From an uncultured Bacilli bacterium (lineage in GTDB: Bacteria; Bacillota_I; Bacilli_A; RF39; UBA660): a stretch of 64,000 bases of DNA. Location: assembly GCA_934183185.1 (NCBI GenBank), contig CAKPSO010000002.1:1-64000 (forward strand). Direction: 5' to 3'. Positions 57,353 to 64,000 of this stretch are shown here, piece by piece. The position numbers and the translations under genes were made by a program. Below the pieces are notes generated by a model. It was not told the origin of the DNA and made no database searches. It worked only from the letters and a program-made list of their open reading frames with translations. Positions within the stretch are counted from its first letter, which is position 1. Each line of letters begins with the position of its first letter.

Positions 57353-59380
57353 TTAATTATTAGTATTATTTTTCATTTCAAAATACTTGTTTGATACAAA
57401 TCTAGCTATTCTACGATTAACATAACTATGAAAATTAATATCTGTATTAGGATCTTCTACATCAGGAGATGTTACTGTAATAGTCATTTCTGGGTTTTCA
57501 AATGGAGCATAACCAACAAAGGCATTACTTACTGTTTCAGTATCTATTTTTCCATCATTATCAGTATCAATAAAGCTTTCACTTGTTCCTGTTTTACCTG
57601 CAGGATTAGGACTATCTCCCATAACATTTTTACCTAAGCCAATAGTCATAACTGCTTTAAATCCTTCTTGAATACGAGCTAAATATTCAGGCTTAGTAGT
57701 TACAGTATTTAGAATAATTGGTTCTACTTTGTAAGCAAGTTTGCCTAGATTATTACCTTTAGTAGATTCATATACTTCTTTTAATAACTGGGGTTTATAT
57801 CTTTTACCATTAGAAGCTATTGTGGTTATATATTGAGATAATTGAATTGGAGTATAAGTATCATACTGTCCAATAGAGTAATTAAGGAGTAAGTCTGGGG
57901 CTTTATTAGTACCAATATAACCTAAGCTTTCTACTGGTAAGTCTATTTCTGTTTTTACTCCTAGACCAAATTCATTAAAGGTTTTACGATAAATATTAAA
58001 AGCATTTTCATCTATATTTAGAGGTCCATTATAAGTATAATTAGATTTACCTACTCTCATAGCTATTTTAAACTGATATACATTTGATGATTCGGCTAAC
58101 GCAATTATATCATTTAATCTACCTACCCTATGAGATGAACATTTCTTTGGCTTATTTTTTATTTTTATACATTCATCAGTCATTACTTCTCCTATTTTTA
58201 ATACCTCAGTATTGTATCCAACTAACATAGATGCTCCTTTTACTACTGAACCTGGAGCCATTGGATCAGTTAGAGCATAAGGAGTAATATCATAGCTTTT
58301 ATAACTATTATCACTTTTATATAGATTACGTCCTGACATAGCTAATATTTCTCCTGTTGTTGGGCTAGTGATTATAACATAGGTTTTATTTAAATATTTA
58401 GTATTAGCTTCACTCTTAGCTCTAATTAACTGTTCTTCAATAATATTATCTATTTCCTTTACTAAATTAATATCTATACTTAAAACAATATCATTACCAC
58501 GTTTAGCATCACTTATCTTTTCTAATGTATTATTAGATTTTTTTATATATTTAGCTTTAGTCCCTTTTAATATATCTTCATACTGTTTTTCAATGTTACT
58601 GATACCTACCTTATCAGTTAGAGAATATCCTTTATTTAGATAAGCATTTTTATTTTCTTTAGGTATACTACCTACACTACCTAGTATACTCTTTAGAGTA
58701 TCTCCATATAAATACTTTCTTTTCCAAGTTACTTTAGTATTGATTCCATTATAGGTTTCACTATTTTCAGAAAAGTAAGAAAATTCTTCATCTGTAGCAT
58801 TACTTTTAATTACTTTTTCTTCATAAGAATACCCATGATTCATTAGATAATATAAGTAGGCAGCCTTTTTATCAAGTTCAGTATAATTTTCTAAATCCTT
58901 ATCAGTAATTCGATCTAATTTTAAATTTTCTATATCACTAGTAGATAAGATTCTACGTTTTAACTTTTCATATTCTTCTTTAGTTATTCTATTTCTTGCT
59001 TCTATATTATTATTTGCTAACCAGAATTCTTTTAAATTACGAGTAGTTAGTTTAGTAGTATCTATATCTAGATGTTCTAGTATTTTATATATTAATGATA
59101 TTTCTTCACTGATAGAGATATTCTTTGGCTTTTGATAATAGATTATTGGAACTGAAGCATTATCTACTAATAGATTATAATTTCTATCATATATCCTACC
59201 ACGTGGAGCTGTTTCTCCTTCTATTATTACCTCAGTTAATGATACTAGTTTTTTACTATAATATTCATTTTGAAAATAAATAATCTTAACTAAAGATATA
59301 GTTAAAAAGAAAAAACTAATTATTATTAAAGTAGCTATTATATAGATTCTTTTCTCCATTTCTTTTTTTCTTTTTTTCAT
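57353..59380 (-). CDS. Class B penicillin-binding protein (PBP2-type transpeptidase)
   Basis: About 675 residues. A short cytosolic start is followed by a membrane helix (about 12-33). The N-terminal dimerization domain has APRGRIYDRNYNLLVDN (about 58-74). The transpeptidase has S-x-x-K in APGSVVKGAS (about 380), S-x-N in AESSNVYQ (about 433) and K-T-G in GKTGTSES (about 610). It cross-links peptidoglycan, probably for elongation; spore-wall variants such as SpoVD-type also exist, but no PASTA domain is seen. Start at ATG 59380 after GGTGA. Confidence 0.93.
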   Translation of the reverse strand: MKKRKKEMEKRIYIIATLIIISFFFLTISLVKIIYFQNEYYSKKLVSLTEVIIEGETAPRGRIYDRNYNLLVDNASVPIIYYQKPKNISISEEISLIYKILEHLDIDTTKLTTRNLKEFWLANNNIEARNRITKEEYEKLKRRILSTSDIENLKLDRITDKDLENYTELDKKAAYLYYLMNHGYSYEEKVIKSNATDEEFSYFSENSETYNGINTKVTWKRKYLYGDTLKSILGSVGSIPKENKNAYLNKGYSLTDKVGISNIEKQYEDILKGTKAKYIKKSNNTLEKISDAKRGNDIVLSIDINLVKEIDNIIEEQLIRAKSEANTKYLNKTYVIITSPTTGEILAMSGRNLYKSDNSYKSYDITPYALTDPMAPGSVVKGASMLVGYNTEVLKIGEVMTDECIKIKNKPKKCSSHRVGRLNDIIALAESSNVYQFKIAMRVGKSNYTYNGPLNIDENAFNIYRKTFNEFGLGVKTEIDLPVESLGYIGTNKAPDLLLNYSIGQYDTYTPIQLSQYITTIASNGKRYKPQLLKEVYESTKGNNLGKLAYKVEPIILNTVTTKPEYLARIQEGFKAVMTIGLGKNVMGDSPNPAGKTGTSESFIDTDNDGKIDTETVSNAFVGYAPFENPEMTITVTSPDVEDPNTDINFHSYVNRRIARFVSNKYFEMKNNTNN

Positions 59381-59447
59381 AGATTTCACCATTATTAGTG
59401 TGTGAATTTTTACTATAAAAATTACATATATTTTAAAGGGAGGAAAA

Positions 59448-59696
59448 ATGAAAAAATTAATAGCACTTTATGTGCAGAATATGACTATTAATGATGCTAA
59501 AAGATTTTTAGAAAAGAATCAGATAAAAGCATCAGATCATGACTTGGAAATAATACTTGATTATAGCAAAAAGTATTGGGAACAGATATATGAAGGTGAT
59601 ACTTCTATTTTTGAAAAAATAAAAAAAGATATAGCTCCTGATACTTATCAAACAATGATTAATTTGTATGAACAGTATAAAGGATATATATCTTAG
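59448..59696 (+). CDS. DUF2624/YqfT-like small protein
   Basis: 82 residues, helical: MTINDAKRFLEKNQIKASDHDLEIILDYSKKYW... fits the DUF2624 pattern (YqfT of Bacillus) in length and helix layout. It is next to nfo, as yqfT is next to yqfS (nfo) in Bacillus, although here it converges on it. GGGAGG precedes the ATG. Function unknown. The family assignment is tentative. Confidence 0.6.
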   Translation: MKKLIALYVQNMTINDAKRFLEKNQIKASDHDLEIILDYSKKYWEQIYEGDTSIFEKIKKDIAPDTYQTMINLYEQYKGYIS

Positions 59697-59698
59697 TT

Positions 59699-59722
59699 AG
59701 GGCTTCTTAGGAAGCTTTTCTT
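59699..59722. terminator. Terminator between DUF2624-like gene and nfo
   Basis: Stem GCTTC-TTAG-GAAGC with TTTTCT on the plus strand and AAGAAAAG in the reverse reading. It can serve the convergent pair. Confidence 0.6.
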
Positions 59723-60588
59723 ATATCTTCTAGTAGATTATTATTCATTTTATTTTCTCTTAGCATTTCTATTTCATATTTATATGGTGGATATTCTTTA
59801 TCTACATATGGCGTTTCAAGTATTTTAGGTATTTTAGATAGTTTAGGATTATGAACAATACTATTTAGAGTTTCAAAACCAATAGTACCTAATCCTATAT
59901 TTTCATGTCTATCTTTATGAGATGCAATTTGGTTTTTACTATCGTTTATATGAATGCACATTACTTTATCTAGACCTATTTTGTTATCAATTATAGTTAG
60001 TAATTCATCAAACTTAGTAAGATCATAACCAGCATCATTTAAGTGACACGTATCTAGGCATATTCCTATTCTTTCTTTATTAGTAATACCATCTATTATT
60101 TTTTCTAATTCATCAATATTACTGCCTATTTCGGAACCTTTACCAGCCATTGTTTCTAGTAAAATCTTAACATTATTTTGAGATAAATCAAATACTTTGT
60201 TTAGACCAAATATAATATTTTCAATTCCCTTATCTATTCCTAGTCCTACATGACTACCAGGATGAAGGACAACTTTATCTATTCCTAGTTCATTACATCT
60301 AGCTAATTCTTCAACAAGAAAATGAATACTAAAATCTATATTATTGATATTAGCAAGGTTAATGATATATGGGGCATGAACAATTACTTGACTATAATCA
60401 ATATTATTTTCAGCCATTAGTTTAACTGCTTCTTTAGTTTTTTCTATATCTATTTTAGAACGATTAGTGTTTTGTGGAGCACCAGTATAAAACATGAAGG
60501 TAGTAGCATTATAACTAATAGCTTCTTTAGTACTTTTAACTAATTGATCTTTTTTATCAAAAGATACATGAGAACCAATTAATAACAT
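59707..60588 (-). CDS. nfo: Endonuclease IV
   Basis: 293 residues, TIM-barrel AP endonuclease with three zinc ions. Metal ligands are visible in VHAPYI (His), LHPGSH (His), LETMAGKG (Glu), CLDTCH (Asp, His), IHINDSK (His), HKDRHENIGLG (Asp, His) and ILETP (Glu). It nicks DNA 5' of abasic sites, and related enzymes are spore-DNA repair proteins in Bacillus. Nine bases separate it from the pseudopilin gene upstream. Confidence 0.97.
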   Translation of the reverse strand: MLLIGSHVSFDKKDQLVKSTKEAISYNATTFMFYTGAPQNTNRSKIDIEKTKEAVKLMAENNIDYSQVIVHAPYIINLANINNIDFSIHFLVEELARCNELGIDKVVLHPGSHVGLGIDKGIENIIFGLNKVFDLSQNNVKILLETMAGKGSEIGSNIDELEKIIDGITNKERIGICLDTCHLNDAGYDLTKFDELLTIIDNKIGLDKVMCIHINDSKNQIASHKDRHENIGLGTIGFETLNSIVHNPKLSKIPKILETPYVDKEYPPYKYEIEMLRENKMNNNLLEDIRKAS

Positions 60589-60597
60589 ATTTTCCTC

Positions 60598-61197
60598 CTA
60601 TGATGCACAGGTATTGCTACTATATATAGTAGCAATCCAATCTATTCTATTACCGTTAGTATCGGTTGGTTGAAGATTTTCTAAGCCTTTGATAGTTGAC
60701 AAAACAGCTTTTTTACCAGATGGGGTTCCACATAGAGACTGAATAGTTACTTCCATTTTATTCTTAGCATCTGATATTACTTCACTACGATTTACATCAT
60801 CAATATTCATTAGTGGAATAGCATGACGATCTTTGTCCTGCCCAGCTACAAGATATGTATATTCAATATTATTAGGAGTTCCAGTATTTACAACTGCTAC
60901 ATAACTTTTACTTTTTACCCACTCACTGTCAAAGGAAGATGAAAATTTACCTTTATCAAGTGGTATTGATTCTAATGAAACGATTAAAACTTGATTAAAA
61001 TCTATTGGTGCCGTATAATCTTCTGCTGCTATTCCTTTACGAACTGCATCTACATATTCAGATAAAACATCGGCGAAGGCTTCTCTTTTAGATGAATCTA
61101 TATAATTAGAAGCTGCTGGAATAGCTATAGTTAAAACAATACTTAATATTACTACTACGCCTAATAATTCTACTAGTGTAAAGCCTTTTCTATTCAT
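60598..61197 (-). CDS. Pseudopilin (prepilin-type N-terminus)
   Basis: 199 residues. MNRKG is followed by FTLVELLGVVVILSIVLTIA, the type IV prepilin signature: cleavage after Gly5, Phe at +1, Glu at +5, then a membrane helix (about 6-27). The globular part (28-199) has two Cys near the end (about 156 and 197). It needs a prepilin peptidase that is not in the window. It is the last of three pseudopilin genes, before nfo. Confidence 0.85.
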   Translation of the reverse strand: MNRKGFTLVELLGVVVILSIVLTIAIPAASNYIDSSKREAFADVLSEYVDAVRKGIAAEDYTAPIDFNQVLIVSLESIPLDKGKFSSSFDSEWVKSKSYVAVVNTGTPNNIEYTYLVAGQDKDRHAIPLMNIDDVNRSEVISDAKNKMEVTIQSLCGTPSGKKAVLSTIKGLENLQPTDTNGNRIDWIATIYSSNTCAS

Positions 61198-61244
61198 GTT
61201 CTCACATCCCTATGTTAATAATATCATAAATTTTATAAAAGTAC

Positions 61245-61275
61245 AAAAGAAAAACCCAACTTTGTGGGTTTCTTT
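61245..61275 (-). terminator. Terminator between pseudopilin genes
   Basis: Minus-strand AAACCCA / TTGGGTTT stem with TTCTTTT tail. It lies after the middle pseudopilin gene. Confidence 0.8.
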
Positions 61276-61875
61276 TTATTTAGCTACTTCTTTTACAGTG
61301 ATGACATTCTGTTCAGTGCTACTAGCTTTTTCTAATCTACCGTTAGTTGCTACTTTAAAATAAGTTGGTGTTGATGAAGTAGTATCATATATTTTTTCAA
61401 AACCATTGCTGTCTAGACGAATTACATCTGATGCTTTTAGACTTTTTTCATCTATTATTTCAAGATTTTTATTTGAACCAGTTACATATTTACCATCTGA
61501 TGCTGTTACATAATAATCGTATTTTGGTGAATCTGCTGATCCTGTATTTACTATTATTACATAAGAATTATCTAACTTCCATGGTAAGTCATATGAACTA
61601 TTTACTCCACCTTTTTCAATAGCGATACTTAATACGCTAAATGGTACTACTGTTGCATCGTTAGTATCGATTGGATAACTATATTCATCTCCTAATGTTG
61701 CTCCTTTTCTTGCAGCATCTATAAATTGAATTAAGTTATCTTTATATCCATTCTTTCTTGATTTAGTTATATATTGAGATACAGCTGGGATAGCTATTCC
61801 TAATACTACAGCTAAAATTACGATTACAGCTAGTAATTCAATTAATGTGAACCCTTTCTTATTTAATTTCTTCAT
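61276..61875 (-). CDS. Pseudopilin (prepilin-type N-terminus)
   Basis: 199 residues. The leader MKKLNKKG ends in Gly, then FTLIELLAVIVILAVVLGIA with Glu5. The helix includes AVSQYITKSRKNGY, a common pseudopilin helix end. The body contains no Cys. GGAG precedes the ATG. It is probably assembled into a type IV-like fibre with its neighbours. Confidence 0.87.
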   Translation of the reverse strand: MKKLNKKGFTLIELLAVIVILAVVLGIAIPAVSQYITKSRKNGYKDNLIQFIDAARKGATLGDEYSYPIDTNDATVVPFSVLSIAIEKGGVNSSYDLPWKLDNSYVIIVNTGSADSPKYDYYVTASDGKYVTGSNKNLEIIDEKSLKASDVIRLDSNGFEKIYDTTSSTPTYFKVATNGRLEKASSTEQNVITVKEVAK

Positions 61876-61980
61876 AATAACTATTCTCCTCTCTATTATT
61901 ATATTTTAATTTTACTACTAATAATTTTTAATTGTCAACAAAGGGCAATACTTTTAAAAATTATTGTCACTAGTTTACAT

Positions 61981-62484
61981 TTAGTTACTACAAGTTCTAA
62001 TTCCACCAGTTACACCAGTGATACTACGAATATCGCTATCAGTTGGCACTGTAAAGTTTTTAACTACATAGCTTAATTTGCCATCTTCATCAAGTTTTTT
62101 CTTTTCTGTTAGGCGAATTCCTCTATTCTTACCGTTTTCACCAGCTACAAGATTAACATAGTAGACTAGTTCTTCGTCTTTATGGACCACAATCACAAAG
62201 GAATCAGTTTCGCTATATTCATTTCCATCAGGATCTTTAGTTAGGTCCTGATTATCAACACATGATAGGTTGATTCTTACTATTTCACCAGCTACTGGTT
62301 TACTGATTGTGTTAGCTAATTCTGTTTTGGCTTGGGTTAAAAACTTTTTAGCATCTGATATATAAGTTTCTTTTTTGCTTTTTTCTAAGCTAGATACTAT
62401 ATTTGGTATAGCTATTCCCATAATAATAGAGAGAATTACCAATACTGCTAAAAGTTCTATTAATGTAAATCCACGTTTATTCAT
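61981..62484 (-). CDS. Pseudopilin (prepilin-type N-terminus)
   Basis: 167 residues. The leader MNKRG is followed by FTLIELLAVLVILSIIMGIA and NIVSSLEKSKKETYISDAKK, the helix continuation. Two Cys (in LSCVDNQD and the C-terminal RTCSN) could form a disulfide. GGAG precedes the ATG. The gene follows the large surface-protein gene by 31 bases. Confidence 0.87.
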   Translation of the reverse strand: MNKRGFTLIELLAVLVILSIIMGIAIPNIVSSLEKSKKETYISDAKKFLTQAKTELANTISKPVAGEIVRINLSCVDNQDLTKDPDGNEYSETDSFVIVVHKDEELVYYVNLVAGENGKNRGIRLTEKKKLDEDGKLSYVVKNFTVPTDSDIRSITGVTGGIRTCSN

Positions 62485-62515
62485 ATTTTTTCTCCTTTTT
62501 TGAATTGATTTTTAT

Positions 62516-64000
62516 TTAACTTATAACGTATGGGTCAGAACTTGTCCCAGTTCCCGTTACCAGCATGTCAGCATTCAGGCTCAAAACTGCACGAAGGCGA
62601 TTAGTAACATTAACATTGTCGTTATTGATGTTACCTGACGTATTTACGCGCCATACAGTCGAACCCAAGAAGCCGGCCGGGCTCATTGTCCACCAATTAA
62701 TAGCTGAATTATATAAATAATATTTACTATTATCTTTTCCATAATAACCACCTGCATGTACTACTTCATCATAACTTAATAATCCCACACTGGCATTGAC
62801 TGGTCCTTTTCCATTTCCATCGGTTGTACATTTAAAATCTGGCGTATAACTTGAGTATAATGTCATTGTTGCACTTCCCGATGTCCAACTTGAATCACAT
62901 TTAGCTTTTGCTTGTTCACAATAATAATTGCCACTAGCTACATTTTTAACTAAGTCTGCTTTACTTCCGATATTCGTTTGATACCAGCTTTCAAGTTGAG
63001 TCTTAGCTTCACTATTTGAATAATACATATAAGTATAGTTTTTATAATTTGGATTAAATGCAATATTAGCATTACTATTGATTCCATCTTGCATTACGAT
63101 TCTTATTGTTCCATCTTCATTTACTCTTACTATTCTCCATGTTTGACCAGCAAACTTTACATAGTTATTAGTAACATTTCCTCTAAAGTAATATGTTGGA
63201 TTTCCTGTATTAGTAGCAGTCGATTTATATAATCCACTTGCATCACTTGTATTATTACTTGATGTAGTAAGTGTTGGATTAGCTGTAATTATTGTATTTT
63301 TCATTATTTCATCTTTTAATGGTACTGCCTGTTTTACTTTAATATTAATTTTGTATTCTTTAGTTACTGTTTGATCTGTACTAGTAATAGTTACTTTATA
63401 GATATTATTACCACCTACTAGACTTACTTCACTATTATTTGATATTACTTGATTATCTTTTTCTATCTTTACATTAGCTAATGAATACTTAGGTACTATA
63501 TTTAACTTAGTAGTAGTTTCACTATCTAACTCTACTTCATAGTTCCAGTCTTTTCCTTCTACTTTAGTTAAACTGGTATCTCCTATAGTTATATCTTTTA
63601 TATCAGTATTACTTCTTAATACTTGTTCTTCAGCTGATATTACTTTAGCATTTGAATATACATTTACTGTTGCTGTAAAGGTTTGTCCTCCTATAACGCT
63701 TAAATCTGCATTTTCATCTAACCACATTTTTAATCTAAATGTCTTTAAATAATTATTAGTATTTCCTGCTACTTCTCCTTTATAGATACTCTTTTCTACA
63801 TTATTTCCAACATCAGTAGTAGTTTGTACTAATTTACTATATAGTGTTGGTGTTAGTAATTCTGTTTGATCTATCCCATCTTGAAGATATACTTTTATAT
63901 TATCTTCTCCCATAGTAGAAGTAGCTTTCTTTCTTAGTGTTACTTCATATGGTATTACTTCACTTCCAGTATTTGTTCCTTCTACTTTGAAATCAAATAC
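62516..64000 (-). CDS. Large surface protein, 5' end beyond the window (paralogue of 49992 gene)
   Basis: Partial: the frame stays open to base 64000. The visible start (VFDFKVEGTNTGSEVIPYEV) matches the TasA/camelysin-like part of the protein at 49992-51920 (IFDFKVQATNTGDTIMPYEV). It is followed by NVYSNAKV, a cadherin-like module (about 90-190 from the edge) and a long domain with WRIVRVNEDGTIRIVMQDG, AKTQLESWY and a final WWTMSPAGF...LRAVLSL. The last 60 codons have foreign base composition. It is upstream of and close to the three pseudopilin genes. Confidence 0.8.
   Translation of the reverse strand, partial: VFDFKVEGTNTGSEVIPYEVTLRKKATSTMGEDNIKVYLQDGIDQTELLTPTLYSKLVQTTTDVGNNVEKSIYKGEVAGNTNNYLKTFRLKMWLDENADLSVIGGQTFTATVNVYSNAKVISAEEQVLRSNTDIKDITIGDTSLTKVEGKDWNYEVELDSETTTKLNIVPKYSLANVKIEKDNQVISNNSEVSLVGGNNIYKVTITSTDQTVTKEYKINIKVKQAVPLKDEIMKNTIITANPTLTTSSNNTSDASGLYKSTATNTGNPTYYFRGNVTNNYVKFAGQTWRIVRVNEDGTIRIVMQDGINSNANIAFNPNYKNYTYMYYSNSEAKTQLESWYQTNIGSKADLVKNVASGNYYCEQAKAKCDSSWTSGSATMTLYSSYTPDFKCTTDGNGKGPVNASVGLLSYDEVVHAGGYYGKDNSKYYLYNSAINWWTMSPAGFLGSTVWRVNTSGNINNDNVNVTNRLRAVLSLNADMLVTGTGTSSDPYVIS
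62530..62706 (-). other. Second candidate variable region (C-terminal coding end)
   Basis: Bases 62641-62700 are 31/60 G+C versus 14/60 in 62701-62760 just upstream in the same gene. The encoded segment WWTMSPAGFLGSTVWRVN, many Asn codons (AAT/AAC) and RLRAVLSLNAD resemble lectin-type variable ends. A short hairpin GAACT-GGGACA-AGTTC lies near the end. Confidence 0.45.

Noticed and set aside
1..64000. CRISPR array, rRNA operon, origin of replication, integrase or reverse transcriptase
   Set aside because: Looked for and not seen: no regularly spaced repeats, no 16S/23S segments, no DnaA-box cluster, and no protein with integrase or RT motifs.

Overview
The window is AT-rich (roughly 25-30% G+C by eye) and almost every gene lies on the minus strand; only two small genes (yrzE-like, 20433-20798; DUF2624-like, 59448-59696) are on the plus strand. 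Gene families and gene order point to an uncultured, AT-rich Bacillota of the Bacilli type. The evidence is the tkt-sirA-yneF order as in Bacillus, ruvA/ruvB/queA/tgt, rpsU-yqeY, infC-rpmI-rplT, T-box leaders for hisS-aspS and pheS-pheT, a CIRCE-like operator on htpG, and several sporulation-type genes (sirA, spoIIIAH, a gerE-like regulator, a cotF-like pair). Class IV-like pseudopilins and Pro/Thr-rich surface proteins are also present. Species cannot be named from the sequence.

Layout, left to right. 1-7.8 kb: phosphomannomutase, yneF, sirA, transketolase, a BIG2/cadherin-like surface protein, and htpG with its promoter. 7.8-13.0 kb: an accessory island of two related, decayed elements in tandem against the 3' end of a tRNA-Leu gene, with three att-like modules. 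It carries cutA, a truncated HD hydrolase, a frameshifted HTH protein, a broken MobV relaxase and unknowns. 13.0-20.8 kb: two tRNA genes, a T-box operon (unknown-hisS-aspS), an amidoligase and a YetF protein. 20.8-27.7 kb: tgt, a frameshifted GNAT, queA, ruvB, ruvA, yqeY, rpsU. 27.8-30.8 kb: a bacteriocin locus (C39 exporter, accessory protein, two double-glycine peptides and a hydrophobic peptide that ordinary ORF calling misses). 30.9-35.3 kb: Phe T-box operon (hydrolase-pheS-pheT). 35.3-42.6 kb: frr, an ABC-2 exporter, tsf, rpsB, rplT, rpmI, infC with an attenuated leader. 42.7-49.8 kb: two large envelope proteins behind a consensus promoter, smr, a PfkB kinase and a PMT-type protein mannosyltransferase. 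50-54.8 kb: a surface protein with a variable-looking FGE/C-type-lectin-like C-terminus, an ABC-2 exporter and a YehR-type lipoprotein. 54.9-57.3 kb: sporulation-type genes, efp, rpmG. 57.3-64 kb: PBP2, nfo, three pseudopilins and a second large surface protein cut by the window edge.

The most notable signals are these. (i) The C-terminal coding ends of two paralogous surface proteins are sharply richer in G+C (about 52-55% versus 20-23% just upstream, counted over 60-nt blocks) and resemble variable regions of diversity-generating retroelements; no reverse transcriptase is visible in the window. (ii) Ribosomal proteins S2 and L20 share a duplicated Rho-N/SAP-like C-terminal tail. (iii) HisS carries a Cys/His-rich metal-binding-like tail. 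(iv) A tandem element array sits at tRNA-Leu. (v) There is a compact class II-like bacteriocin cluster. (vi) A lone spoIIIAH has a sigma-E-like promoter. (vii) The hisS-aspS T-box has overlapping Asp and His codons in its specifier position.

How the genes work together: much of the window is translation (AspRS, HisRS, PheRS, IF3, EF-Ts, EF-P, RRF, S2, S21, L20, L33, L35, queuosine enzymes), with amino-acid-responsive leaders. A second theme is the cell envelope: PBP2, a PMT that could mannosylate the Ser/Thr-rich surface proteins, pseudopilins, ABC-2 exporters, and adhesin-like proteins with potentially diversified tips.
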